A stretch of DNA of 64,000 nt, from the NCBI GenBank assembly GCA_029817715.1, contig JARUPY010000292.1, positions 3,737,001-3,801,000 of the forward strand. Direction: 5' to 3'. The position numbers were made by a program, and so were the translations under genes. The DNA is from Melastoma dodecandrum. Lineage: Eukaryota > Streptophyta > Magnoliopsida > Myrtales > Melastomataceae. The notes beneath the pieces are model-generated. The model was given only the letters and a program-made list of their open reading frames with translations, was not told the origin of the DNA and did not search any database. Of the stretch, positions 26,026-34,773 are shown piece after piece; position 1 is the stretch's first letter, and each line of letters begins with the position of its first letter.

Positions 26026-26906
26026 TGCCGGAGGTGGAGGGCCAGAGTGCCGAGACCGGGCTCGCCTTCGCCCAGTCCCATTGCGAGGAACTGGTGCGGG
26101 CCGGCGATCCGGACCGCTACTACGCCACGCTCTTCGCGCCGGCCGCGGCCCGCCCGCACCTGTTCGCGCTCTACGCCTTCAGCCTGACCATCGCTCGGGT
26201 GCGGGAGGCCGCCTCGAACCCGATGGCCGGCGAGATCCGCCTGCAATGGTGGCGCGACGCCCTTCAGGGCGAGGCGCGGGGCGATGTCCGCGCCAATCCG
26301 GTGGCGGCCGCGCTCGAAGAGGCAATCCGGGTCAACCGCCTCGGCCGCCAGCCCTTCGTCGACCTGATCGATGCCCGGGTGTTCGACCTCTACGAGGATC
26401 CGATGCCCCGGGTGAACGACCTGGAGGGCTATTGCGGCGAGACCGCCTCGGCCCTGTTCCGGCTGGCGAGCCTCGTGATCGGCAACGGCACGGAGCCGGG
26501 CGGCGCTGGCGCCGCAGGCCATGCCGGCGTCGCCTACGGCATCACCGGGCTGCTGCGCGCCCTGCCCTGGCATGCCCGTTCGGGACAGGTCTACCTGCCG
26601 GCCGAGATCCTCGATCGCTACGGCGTCACCCGCGAGGACATCGTCACCGGCCGCGGCGGCCCGGGCCTGCGCCGAGCCTGCGCCGACCTGCGCGCCCTCG
26701 CCCGGCAGCACCTGAAGGCCTTCGAGGCGGCGCGCCCGACCATCGCGCCCTCCGCCGGCGCGGCCTTCCTGCCGGTGGCCCTGGTGGAGCCCTACCTCGC
26801 CGCCATGGAGCGGGCCTCCTACGACCCGCTCAACACGCTCGTCGAGCTGCCGCGCTGGCGGCGGCTGTGGCGGCTGTGGCGGGCGGCGCGGCGGATCGGC
26901 GGCTGA
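26025..26906 (+). CDS. Squalene/phytoene synthase family protein, NDUFAF6-like
   Basis: A 293-residue all-helical protein with the trans-isoprenyl diphosphate synthase fold. Enzymes of this fold carry two DxxxD motifs binding Mg-diphosphate. At the first position this protein reads AFSLTIARVREAASNP, with no aspartates, while YCGETASALF and GIAYGITGLLR-like segments are kept. That matches NDUFAF6, a complex I assembly factor, rather than carotenoid or hopanoid synthases. Start overlaps the Mth938-like stop (TGATG). Likely a non-enzymatic or altered-substrate member; family call firm, function inferred. Confidence 0.85.
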   Translation: MPEVEGQSAETGLAFAQSHCEELVRAGDPDRYYATLFAPAAARPHLFALYAFSLTIARVREAASNPMAGEIRLQWWRDALQGEARGDVRANPVAAALEEAIRVNRLGRQPFVDLIDARVFDLYEDPMPRVNDLEGYCGETASALFRLASLVIGNGTEPGGAGAAGHAGVAYGITGLLRALPWHARSGQVYLPAEILDRYGVTREDIVTGRGGPGLRRACADLRALARQHLKAFEAARPTIAPSAGAAFLPVALVEPYLAAMERASYDPLNTLVELPRWRRLWRLWRAARRIGG

Positions 26907-26980
26907 TCGCGCTCGGTGCGCTCAGGCCCGTCGGGGTTTGGCGGGTGCAAAGTCGTTGATTTGATGCAGCGGCGTTCCCC

Positions 26981-26996
26981 TGCCGTATATACGGCA
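26981..26996. promoter_or_regulatory. Perfect 16-bp palindrome, probable operator/promoter of the toxin-antitoxin remnant
   Basis: TGCCGTATATACGGCA is a perfect inverted repeat containing a TATATA -10-like hexamer. A half site (TGCCGTAC) follows at 26998. A TTGATG -35-like hexamer is at 26961-26966. The palindrome ends at the base before the toxin ATG. Autoregulation by an Xre-type antitoxin would use such a site. Confidence 0.65.
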
Positions 26997-27389
26997 ATGC
27001 CGTACAAAACGGCGATGCATGCGGTCCTCACCACCGACACGTTCGAGGCCGATGCGGCGGCTGCCGGACTGTCCGAAGATGAGATCGGCGTCATGGTCCG
27101 ATAGCTGTCTGCCAACCCTCAGGCGGGCGCCGTGATGCAGGGGACCGGCGGCGCGCGAAAGGTGCGGTTCGCCGGCAAGGGTAAGGGCAAGAGTGGGGGC
27201 TATCGGACGATCCACTATTATGGCGGTGATGACGTGCTCCCCTTCCTACTGGCCTCGATCGACAAGGGGGAGCGCGACAACCTTACCGAGGCCGAGCGGA
27301 ACGCCCTCGCCGATGAACTCGCCCAACTCGCCGCCGACTATCGGGCCGGTGTTGCGGCGCGCGTTGCCACGCTGAATCGGAGGATCTGA
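26997..27389 (+). pseudogene. HigB/RelE-type toxin gene interrupted by an in-frame stop
   Basis: The frame from ATG 26997 encodes the N-terminus of a HigB-2/RelE-like mRNA interferase, then meets TAG at 27102-27104. The same frame continues without shift, and the downstream part (27105-27389) keeps the family core with GTGGARK, KSGGYRTIHYY and the acidic helix ending in LAADYRAGV. No insertion or frameshift is involved; a single nonsense codon breaks it. The second half could initiate at ATG 27132, but would lack the first helices. The antitoxin follows with a 1-bp overlap (TGATG). The protein is probably inactive as an interferase. Confidence 0.82.
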
Positions 27390-27678
27390 TGAGTAAGCTC
27401 GGTGAGCGCCTTCTGCGGAGCGCCAAAGAGGCCCGGGCTATCGCGCGCGGCGAAGCGGAGCCTGCGCGGACCTTCACGCCTCCGCAAATCGATGTCGCCG
27501 CGATCCGGAAGAAGACCCGTCTGTCACAGGATCGCTTCGCACAGCGCTACGGTCTGTCGGTCGCCGCGATCCGGGATTGGGAGCACACCGCCGCACGCCT
27601 GATCCGGCCGCCAGAACCCTGCTACTGGTCATCGACAAGGAGCCTGAGGCCGTGGCTCGGGCTCTGGCGCAGGCTTGA
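27389..27678 (+). pseudogene. HigA-type Xre antitoxin gene with a frameshift
   Basis: The gene starts MSKLGERLLRSAKEARAIA, with CGGAGG upstream, and contains an Xre helix-turn-helix (AIRKKTRLSQDRFAQRYGLS, then VAAIRDWEH). After DWEH, near 27584-27590, one base appears to be missing relative to the family. The usual C-terminal segment ending in an ALAQA-like helix is found in the next frame and stops at TGA 27676-27678. In the original frame the protein runs on through unrelated sequence antisense to pcm. Thus both partners of this pair are broken. The DNA-binding half may still be made. Confidence 0.75.
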
Positions 27679-27714
27679 CGAGGCGTCGGTCGATGCGCCG
27701 AGCGGGCCACCGGA

Positions 27715-28362
27715 TCAGAGAACCCGCGCCAACCCCGGCACCAGCGCAGCCAGACGCACCGGCACGCCCGGCTCCACATCAGCCTCCGGTGAGGCCAGGA
27801 CGGCGACCCGGCACAGGTCGCCGCCGTTGAGACCCGTCACCAGCCGTCCACCCGGTTCGAGCGCCGCACGCCAGTGGGGCGGGATCGCCTCGACGCCGCC
27901 GTGGACAAGGATCCGGTCGAAGCCGCCGTCCGGCAGCTCAGGGGCCAAGCCGTCCGCCCGGACGACATGCACGTCGGACAGGTCGGTGAGCCGGCCGGCG
28001 GCATCTGCCGCGAGCGTCGTGTACCGCTCCAGGCTCAGCACCGCGCTGGCTCCGAGCCGGGCGAGGAGCGCCGTCACGTAGCCGGAGCCGGTGCCGATCT
28101 CGAGGACGCGCTGGCCGGCCTCGACCCGCAGCAGTGCCAGCATCACCGCCACCGTCGAGGGGGCCGTCATGGAGGCGCCGCAGGGCAGCGGCAGGGCGAT
28201 GTCCCGCCGCGCATGCTCCCGGTGCTGGGACGGCGCGAAGGCTTCCCGCGGCACCTGCTCCATCGCCCGGAGCACCGCAGTGTCGCGCAGCCCCCGGCCC
28301 CGGAGCGCCATCACGAAGGCCGCGTTCCCGGCAGCCGCCTCCAGGCTGCCCAGATCGATCAC
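27715..28362 (-). CDS. pcm: Protein-L-isoaspartate O-methyltransferase Pcm
   Basis: A 215-residue SAM-dependent repair enzyme that methylates L-isoaspartyl residues in damaged proteins. Motif I is VLEIGTGSGYVTALLARLG; the family substrate segment is LPCGASMTAPSTVAVML, where the usual QTIS is replaced by ASMTAP. HGGVEAIPPHWRAALEPGGRLV follows. The start is GTG 28362, which overlaps the surE stop (GTGA), so the two are translationally coupled. Third gene of serS-surE-pcm. Confidence 0.9.
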   Translation of the reverse strand: MIDLGSLEAAAGNAAFVMALRGRGLRDTAVLRAMEQVPREAFAPSQHREHARRDIALPLPCGASMTAPSTVAVMLALLRVEAGQRVLEIGTGSGYVTALLARLGASAVLSLERYTTLAADAAGRLTDLSDVHVVRADGLAPELPDGGFDRILVHGGVEAIPPHWRAALEPGGRLVTGLNGGDLCRVAVLASPEADVEPGVPVRLAALVPGLARVL

Positions 28363-29123
28363 GCCTCGAACGCCTGCGCGAAGCGCGTCAGGGTCGGCTC
28401 GTCGGTGAGGTCGAGGCGCAGCGGCGTCACCGAGATCCGTTTCTCGGCGATGGCCTTGAGGTCCGAGCCGTGGCCCGGCTCGAACCGGGCCTTGGCGAAG
28501 GCCAGCCAGAAATACGGGTTGCCGCGCCCGTCGACGCGGGCGTCGATGGAGAGCAGCGCCTGATTGCGGAAGCCCTGCGCGGCCACGGCGATGCCCTGCA
28601 CGTCGGCGGGTTCGCAATCCGGAAAATTCACGTTGACCAGGATGCCGGGCTCGATCCCGGTCTCCAGGATTTTCTGGATGACCTTCGGCCCGTGGGTGCG
28701 GGCGCAGTCCCACTTGAGCGCGCCGCGCCCGCCCGCCCCGTAGGCCTGGCTGAGCGCGATGGAGCGGATCCCGAGGATCGTCCCCTCCATGGCGGCCGCG
28801 ATCGTGCCCGAATAGGTCACGTCCTCGGCGACGTTCTGGCCGCGGTTCACCCCCGACAGGACGAGGTCCGGCCCGTGATCGCCCAGGATGTGGCGCACGC
28901 CCAGGATCACGCAGTCCGACGGCGTGCCCTTCACGGCGAAGCGCTGCTCCGAGACCTGCCGCAGCCGCAGCGGGTCGTTGAGCGAGAGCGAGTGCGACAC
29001 GCCGGACTGGTCGCTCTCCGGCGCCACCACCCAGACATCGTCCGACAGCGCCCGGGCGATCTCCTCCAGGGTACTGAGCCCCGGCGCGTGGATGCCGTCG
29101 TCGTTGGTGACCAGGATGCGCAT
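28359..29123 (-). CDS. surE: 5'/3'-nucleotidase SurE
   Basis: A 254-residue metal-dependent phosphatase acting on nucleoside monophosphates, linked to stationary-phase survival. The N-terminus [15 protein letters not shown] carries the metal-binding Asp pair. DLVLSGVNRGQNVAEDVTYS and TPLRLDLTDEPTL are typical SurE segments. Start overlaps the serS stop by one base, and its own stop overlaps the pcm start. Confidence 0.95.
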   Translation of the reverse strand: MRILVTNDDGIHAPGLSTLEEIARALSDDVWVVAPESDQSGVSHSLSLNDPLRLRQVSEQRFAVKGTPSDCVILGVRHILGDHGPDLVLSGVNRGQNVAEDVTYSGTIAAAMEGTILGIRSIALSQAYGAGGRGALKWDCARTHGPKVIQKILETGIEPGILVNVNFPDCEPADVQGIAVAAQGFRNQALLSIDARVDGRGNPYFWLAFAKARFEPGHGSDLKAIAEKRISVTPLRLDLTDEPTLTRFAQAFEA

Positions 29124-30490
29124 CAGCGGGTGCCCTCGATCCGGTTGAGCCCGCCCATGTAGGGGTGGAGCACCGACGGGACCGTGATGCTCCCGTCCGG
29201 GTTCTGGTAATTCTCCATCACGGCGATGAGCGCGCGGCCGACCGCCACGCCCGAGCCGTTGAGGGTGTGGACATAGGCCGGCTTGCCGTCCTTGCCGCGA
29301 TAGCGGGCGTTCATCCGCCGGGCCTGGAACTCGCCGCAGACCGAGCACGAGGAAATCTCGCGGTGGGTGCGCTGGCCCGGCACCCAGACCTCGATGTCGT
29401 AGGTCTTCTGGCTGGCGAAGCCCATGTCGCCTGTGCAGAGGGTCATCACCCGGTAGGGCAGATCGAGCTTCTTCAGGACCGCCTCCGCGCAGGTGAGCAT
29501 CCGCTCGTGCTCGTTGGCGGATTCCTCCGGCGTCGTGATCGAGACCAGCTCGACCTTGTTGAACTGGTGCTGGCGCAGCATGCCGCGGGTATCGCGCCCC
29601 GCCGCCCCGGCCTCGGCCCGGAAGCAGGGGGTAAGTGCGGTGAAGCGCAGGGGAAGCTCTTCTTCGCGGAGGATCGACTCACGGACGAGGTTGGTCAGCG
29701 GCACCTCGGCGGTGGGGACGAGCCAGAAATGCTCGTCGCTGACCCCGTGCGGATCAATGTATGGCTCGTCCCGTTGCGTCTCGCCGACCATCTTCAGAGT
29801 TTCGATGTAATCCAATCCCTTGAAGACCGAGAACTGGTCGTCCTCGAACTTCGGCAGTTGCGCCGTGCCGAACATGGCGGCGTCGCGCACCAGTACCGGC
29901 GGCGCGACTTCCAGATACCCGTGCTCCTGCGTGTGCAGGTCGAGCATGAACTGGCCGAGCGCCCGCTCCAGCCGGGCGAGCTGACCCTTCAGCACCACGA
30001 AGCGCGAGCCCGACAGCTTGGCCGCGGCCTCGAAATCCATCAGGCCGGCGGCCTCGCCGAGTTCGAAATGCTCGCGTCCCTCGGTCAGCCGCTCGCGGGT
30101 GGAGGCGTGGCTGCGATAGACGACGTTGCCGTGCTCGTCGGCGCCCTCCGGCACGTCGGGTTTCGGCCGGTTCGGGATCGCGGCGAGCCGGTCGAACAGA
30201 GCCTTGTCGGCCGCCTCCTGCGCGGCCTTCAACTCCGGCTCGGCCGCCTTCAGCGCTGCGACCTCCGCCATCAGGGCGGCGGCGCGGTCCTCGTCCTTCG
30301 CCTTCTTGGCGCCGCCGATCTCCTTGGCGAGCGCGTTGCGCCGCTCCTGGTTGGCCTGCGCGGCCGAGACCGACGCCTTCCGCGCCTCGTCGAGGGCGAT
30401 CAGCTCGGCCGAGAGCGGCGCGAGGCCCCGGCGTTGGAGATCGCGGTCGAAGGCGTCCGGGTTCTCCCGGATGGCGCGGATGTCGTGCAT
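29123..30490 (-). CDS. serS: Serine--tRNA ligase
   Basis: A 455-residue class II aminoacyl-tRNA synthetase. The N-terminal coiled-coil arm (about residues 30-105, with [20 protein letters not shown]) binds the tRNA long variable arm. Motif 2 is [20 protein letters not shown] and motif 3 lies in [21 protein letters not shown] 30490 ([18 protein letters not shown]) is the standard start. First gene of serS-surE-pcm. Confidence 0.96.
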   Translation of the reverse strand: MHDIRAIRENPDAFDRDLQRRGLAPLSAELIALDEARKASVSAAQANQERRNALAKEIGGAKKAKDEDRAAALMAEVAALKAAEPELKAAQEAADKALFDRLAAIPNRPKPDVPEGADEHGNVVYRSHASTRERLTEGREHFELGEAAGLMDFEAAAKLSGSRFVVLKGQLARLERALGQFMLDLHTQEHGYLEVAPPVLVRDAAMFGTAQLPKFEDDQFSVFKGLDYIETLKMVGETQRDEPYIDPHGVSDEHFWLVPTAEVPLTNLVRESILREEELPLRFTALTPCFRAEAGAAGRDTRGMLRQHQFNKVELVSITTPEESANEHERMLTCAEAVLKKLDLPYRVMTLCTGDMGFASQKTYDIEVWVPGQRTHREISSCSVCGEFQARRMNARYRGKDGKPAYVHTLNGSGVAVGRALIAVMENYQNPDGSITVPSVLHPYMGGLNRIEGTR

Positions 30491-30571
30491 CGAGTCGGCT
30501 CGGGTCTTCTGCGCAGCGTGGAGCGCGCGGGCCCCGCTTTGCCGCATCGCGCCCGGTGGGACAAGCGCGCC

Positions 30572-30937
30572 TCAGTCCTTCGGCGGGGCGAGCTTGAGCT
30601 GGTCGATCGCCCAGAGCCACGTCCCGTCCGGCTGCTCCCGGGCGACCTCCACCGAGAAGGCGCCCTTGGGCAGCCGGGCGAAGGTCAGGGCGAGCGGCCC
30701 GTTGCGCAGGGGCGGCAGGGTCGCGGGCGCCGGGAAGTCGGATTTGCGCGCCAGCAGGTCGGCGTAGAAGCTGCGGATCTCGGCATGGCCATGGGCCACC
30801 ACGCGGCCCGCGGCCAGGATGGCATCCAGCTCGTAGAGGGCGACGAGTCCCTCCACGTCGCCCGCATTGGCGCGCTGGTTAAACAGGGTGGCCAGCGTTT
30901 CGGGGGCGCGGGCGGGTTCTGGTGTCTTGTCCGACAT
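30572..30937 (-). CDS. NTF2-like/SnoaL-like domain protein
   Basis: A 121-residue cone-shaped alpha+beta domain protein of the YybH/DUF4440-type group. ETLATLFNQRANAGDVEGLVALYELDAILA, GHAEIRSFYADLLARK and the closing DGTWLWAIDQLKLA are typical. Members bind small ligands or are stress-related; none is assigned here. Stands alone upstream of serS with ~80 bp between. Confidence 0.83.
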   Translation of the reverse strand: MSDKTPEPARAPETLATLFNQRANAGDVEGLVALYELDAILAAGRVVAHGHAEIRSFYADLLARKSDFPAPATLPPLRNGPLALTFARLPKGAFSVEVAREQPDGTWLWAIDQLKLAPPKD

Positions 30938-31015
30938 GGGGTCTCCTGGTCCGGCCCCGACGGCCGTTTGGTGCTGCGGAAATGCGCCGGGCGGTCGATC
31001 TTTCCCCGGCCAGCC

Positions 31016-31459
31016 TCATTTCAGGCGCAGGCCATCGCGGTCGGCGACCGAGACGGAGACCGGGATCCCGATCTTCACGCTCTCCGAGACGGTGCAGAAC
31101 CGCTCGAACTGCTCCAGCACCCGGTCGATCCGGGGCATCTCGGCGGCGGCCGCGCCCAGGCCGATCCGCACGTCGATCCCGGCGATGCGCAGGCGCCCCC
31201 CGGCGTTGCGTTCCACCCGGCACTGCGCCTCGGCGGCGACGCCCCGCGCCTCCTGACGGAACTTTCCGAGGGCGAAGACCAAGCTGGCGCAGAGGCAGTT
31301 CGCGACGCCGGAGATCAGGATCTGCTCGGGGAACGGTCCGGTCCCCCCGCCGATCGGGGGCGCCTCGTCGGTGACGAGCGCCGGCAGGGCGGCGCCGAAA
31401 TCGACCGTGAAGACGTAATCGGCAACTTGGGTGATCCGGATCGTCGGTCCCGCGTCCAT
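31016..31459 (-). CDS. OsmC family protein
   Basis: A 147-residue OsmC/Ohr-fold protein. The two redox cysteines fit the segments ISGVANCLCASLVFALGKF and FERFCTVSESVKIGIPV. It may be a thiol peroxidase for organic hydroperoxides or an OsmC relative of unknown substrate. Divergent from the DUF815 ATPase gene. Confidence 0.87.
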   Translation of the reverse strand: MDAGPTIRITQVADYVFTVDFGAALPALVTDEAPPIGGGTGPFPEQILISGVANCLCASLVFALGKFRQEARGVAAEAQCRVERNAGGRLRIAGIDVRIGLGAAAAEMPRIDRVLEQFERFCTVSESVKIGIPVSVSVADRDGLRLK

Positions 31460-31625
31460 CGATGCTCCCCGGCGCGCATGTCGGCTCGACTGGCCGGGAT
31501 ATCCAACGCCCGATCACGATTCGCGTTCGGATAGCCCGCACCCCGCGTCTGGAAGCGGATGATTTCCCCGCCTGTTCCCCGTAGAACCAGCCGCCCGACC
31601 GCCCGCGAATGCGAACCACGACCTA

Positions 31626-32501
31626 ATGACGAGCGCCCCCACCCTCGACGCCCTGATGCCGCTCCTGGAGCGCATCGCCACCGCGCTGGAGCGGGCCGCG
31701 CCGCCAGCCCCGCCGGCCTTCGACCCGAACGCCGCCGATGCGTTTCTCTGGGGACCCGAGCGTCGGCTCACCCCGGTGCCGCAGGTCGCCCGCGTCGAGA
31801 TGGGGCTGCTCACCGGCATCGATCGGGCGCGCGATACCCTGGTCGAGAACACCGAGCGCTTCGCCCGCGGCCTGCCGGCCAACAACGCCCTGCTTTGGGG
31901 CGCCCGCGGCATGGGCAAGTCGTCGCTCGTCAAGGCGGCCCATGCGGAGATCAACGCCCGGCGCCCTGCCGGCTCGCTGCCGATGAAGCTCGTGGAGATC
32001 CACCGCGAGGACATCGAGGCCCTGCCCGACCTGATGGCCCTGCTGCGACCGGACCCGCACCGCTGGCTCGTCTACTGCGACGACCTCTCGTTCGATGCCG
32101 ACGACACCTCGTACAAGTCGCTCAAGACGGCGCTGGACGGCGGCATCGAGGGGCGGCCCGGGAACGTGCTGTTCTACGCCACCTCCAACCGCCGCCACCT
32201 GCTCGCCCGCGAGATGGTCGAGAACGAGCGCTCGACCGCGATCAACCCCGGTGAGGCGGTGGAGGAGAAGGTCTCGCTCTCGGACCGGTTCGGCCTCTGG
32301 CTCGGCTTCCACAAATGCAGCCAGGACGAGTACCTGGCGATGATCCGCGCCTATGCCGAGCGCTACGGCCTCGATGTCCCGCCGGAGCAACTGCGGGCCG
32401 AGTCCCTCGAATGGGCCACGACCCGCGGCTCGCGCTCCGGCCGCACCGCCTTCCAATTCATCCAGGATCTCGCCGGACGGCTCGGCAAGACACTCGATTG
32501 A
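31626..32501 (+). CDS. DUF815 family AAA+ ATPase
   Basis: A 291-residue ATPase. Walker A is GARGMGKSS and Walker B RWLVYCDDLSF; the sensor region is NVLFYATSNRRHLLAREM, then the segment SLSDRFGLWLGFHKCSQDEY. This order is typical of DUF815, a common alphaproteobacterial protein without an assigned role. Nothing nearby suggests a partner. Confidence 0.92.
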   Translation: MTSAPTLDALMPLLERIATALERAAPPAPPAFDPNAADAFLWGPERRLTPVPQVARVEMGLLTGIDRARDTLVENTERFARGLPANNALLWGARGMGKSSLVKAAHAEINARRPAGSLPMKLVEIHREDIEALPDLMALLRPDPHRWLVYCDDLSFDADDTSYKSLKTALDGGIEGRPGNVLFYATSNRRHLLAREMVENERSTAINPGEAVEEKVSLSDRFGLWLGFHKCSQDEYLAMIRAYAERYGLDVPPEQLRAESLEWATTRGSRSGRTAFQFIQDLAGRLGKTLD

Positions 32502-32537
32502 CGCAAAAAGTCTGGTCCGTGCGCGGCGCGGACGGCA

Positions 32538-32560
32538 GGCTCCGGCGACGCGCCGGAGCC
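32538..32560. terminator. Hairpin between convergent genes
   Basis: Perfect 9-bp stem (GGCTCCGGC 32538-32546 with GCCGGAGCC 32552-32560) and 5-nt loop between the DUF815 and TonB-receptor stops. No T-run, so termination is tentative. Confidence 0.4.
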
Positions 32561-32571
32561 GATGCGGCGTC

Positions 32572-34773
32572 TCAGAAGTCGATTGCGGCCGAGAGCCAGA
32601 CCGTGCGCGGCGCCCCGAGAATCAGGGCGCCGTTCGGGTTGGCGATCCAGTAAAGGTTGTCGGTGACGTTCGTCACCGTCGCCCGCAGCGTCACCGGCCG
32701 GTTCTGCAGCAGCGTCGCGTAGCGCAGGCCGAGATCCAGCGTCGTCCAGTCCGGGATCCTGGAGAAGGCGTCGCTGGACAGGGTGGTGCCGGCGTAGGAC
32801 GAGCCGGTATAGACCAGCGTGGCGGTCGCCGTCAGGCCGCGCAGGAACGGCGTGTCCCATTCGAACCCGGTGGTCGCCTGGAAGCGCGGGGCACCCGTGG
32901 CGGGGTTGTCGTCGTAGAGGCCGCCCCGGGTCCGGCGCCAGCGGGCATCGAGCAGCGTCGCGCCGGAGATGACCCGGAGGTCCGGCGCGAGGTCGCCGAA
33001 GATCGCCCCTTCGAAGCCGCGGTTCCGCTGCGAGCCGGCGACGCCGAAGGTCTGCGTCACGGGATCGACGTTGCCCGCCGGGTTCGAGATCTGGAAGGCT
33101 GCCAGCGTCACGCCGAAGGTCTGGAAATCGAGCTTCGACCCGATCTCGTATTGCCGTGATCGGGCCGGAGCGAAGGTCTGGCCGGTGTTGATCGCGCTGC
33201 CCGGTACCCGCAGGGCGGTCAGGCCCTGGACCGCGTTGGCGTAGAGCGAGAGCACGTCGGTCGGCCGCAGGACGAGGCCGAGGGCGGGGGTCGTCGCGGA
33301 CCGGTCGTAGGCGCTGTTCACGAGGCCGGTGGTCGGCGCGAAATTGCCGAGATCGAGCTCCTGCCGCCGTGCTCCGACCATCAGTTCGACGAGCCCGTCC
33401 GCCACCGACATCGTGTCGGCGACGCCGTAACTCGTCAGCCGGTTGTAGCTGGCTCGGCCGCGGGGAAACGTGCCGGCGGCCAGGGGCCGCCCCGGAGAGG
33501 CTAGGCGGACCGGCGCGTAGATGTTGGTGTCGTAGTTCGGATAGGTGATCTGGCCGAGCGTCAGATCCTGGTCGAGGGCGGTCGCCGTGAACACCGCCTC
33601 GTGGCGGATCCCCCCGGTCTCGAACCGGGCCCGAACCCCCGCCTCGCTTGACAGGGTCGCGGTTCCGCCGGTCTGGAAGATCGAGTTCACCTTGGTCCGG
33701 CCGGTCGCGTCGAGGAGCGTGAAGGCGGGGTTCTCGCGCTTGGCATAGGTGAAGCTGTTGGCGCCCAGCGCCCCGAACAGCATGATGTCCGAGGCCAGGT
33801 CGTATTCCGCCCGGGCGAGCCCGGTGAGGCTGTCGGCGCGGGAGAAGTCATAGGCCTGGGACATGTTCCGGCGCGGGTCGGGCGCGCGCGGGATGCGGAT
33901 CAGGTCCTTCGCCGGCTGGCCGCCCCGGCTCTGGCTGTCATAGGCGTCGTGCTGATAGATCACATCCGCAGAGAGCCGGAGCCGCTCGCCGGCATAGTCG
34001 AGGCCCAGCGAGCCGGCGACGTTGCGCTGGGCTGTCAGGTCGATCGGCGTGTCGCCGCCGAAGCTCGCGCCGTTGACACGGATCCCGAACTGCCGCGCCT
34101 CGCCGTAGCGCCGCGCCACGTCGATCTGTGCCCCGCCGCGGGCCGCGGAGGCGTAGTCGACGGTCGCCCGGGTCAACGGCTCGTCACCCGCGCGCTTGGT
34201 GACGACGTTCACCGTGCCGGCGATGCCGCCGTTCAGCGGCACGCCGAACAGGAAGGCCGCCGGCCCCTTGAGGATCTCGACCCGCTCCAGCGGGGCCGGG
34301 TCGATCCGGTAATCGGGCACGAGACCGTAGAGCCCGTTCAGCGCGAATTCCCGGTTCTCGATGCGAAAGCCGCGGATCGTCACGGCGTCGTAGCGGTTGC
34401 CGCTGCCGATCGAGGCGCGTACCGACGGGTCCGTCCGCGTCAGGAGATCGCCGACGCTGATGACTTGGCTGTCGCGGATGGTCTTCTCGGTGTAGCTCGC
34501 CGTGCTGAACGGCGTCTGCATGTAATCCCGGTTGCCGAGGAGCCCGAGGCGGCTGCCGCGGGCGACCTGCCCACCGGCGAAGACCTCCGGGAGGCCGCCC
34601 GCCTCGCCCTGCCCCGGCCTGGGCGCGGTCGAAGCGCGCGTCTCGACCGAGAGCGTGTCGAGCTGGACCGCGGCCTGCGCGCGATCGGGTTTTTCCTGTG
34701 CCTGGGCCGCGTTGTTCGCCGCCAGAAGCCAAGTCGCCAGCGATACGACGTACAGCACGTGTCTGCTGATCAT
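32572..34773 (-). CDS. TonB-dependent siderophore receptor
   Basis: A 733-residue outer membrane receptor. Signal peptide ends near NNAAQAQ. The plug runs to about residue 200, with DSQVISVGDLLTRTDPSVRA, YDAVTIRGFRIENREFALNG and PLERVEILKGPAAFLFGVPL; the barrel ends with VWLSAAIDF, terminal Phe. Siderophore-type receptors (FhuA/FpvA-like) match best, so ferric-siderophore uptake is likely. No sigma/anti-sigma pair or ABC transporter is adjacent. ATG 34773 is preferred; GTG 34815 is also in frame. The upstream region is unusually AT-rich. Confidence 0.88.
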   Translation of the reverse strand: MISRHVLYVVSLATWLLAANNAAQAQEKPDRAQAAVQLDTLSVETRASTAPRPGQGEAGGLPEVFAGGQVARGSRLGLLGNRDYMQTPFSTASYTEKTIRDSQVISVGDLLTRTDPSVRASIGSGNRYDAVTIRGFRIENREFALNGLYGLVPDYRIDPAPLERVEILKGPAAFLFGVPLNGGIAGTVNVVTKRAGDEPLTRATVDYASAARGGAQIDVARRYGEARQFGIRVNGASFGGDTPIDLTAQRNVAGSLGLDYAGERLRLSADVIYQHDAYDSQSRGGQPAKDLIRIPRAPDPRRNMSQAYDFSRADSLTGLARAEYDLASDIMLFGALGANSFTYAKRENPAFTLLDATGRTKVNSIFQTGGTATLSSEAGVRARFETGGIRHEAVFTATALDQDLTLGQITYPNYDTNIYAPVRLASPGRPLAAGTFPRGRASYNRLTSYGVADTMSVADGLVELMVGARRQELDLGNFAPTTGLVNSAYDRSATTPALGLVLRPTDVLSLYANAVQGLTALRVPGSAINTGQTFAPARSRQYEIGSKLDFQTFGVTLAAFQISNPAGNVDPVTQTFGVAGSQRNRGFEGAIFGDLAPDLRVISGATLLDARWRRTRGGLYDDNPATGAPRFQATTGFEWDTPFLRGLTATATLVYTGSSYAGTTLSSDAFSRIPDWTTLDLGLRYATLLQNRPVTLRATVTNVTDNLYWIANPNGALILGAPRTVWLSAAIDF

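Noticed and set aside
26916..27104. Free-standing 62-residue gene upstream of the toxin half
   Set aside because: It is the N-terminal part of the interrupted toxin plus upstream non-coding sequence, in the same frame as the rest.
27679..28081. C-terminal extension of the antitoxin frame
   Set aside because: After the apparent frameshift it runs antisense to pcm and has no family similarity.
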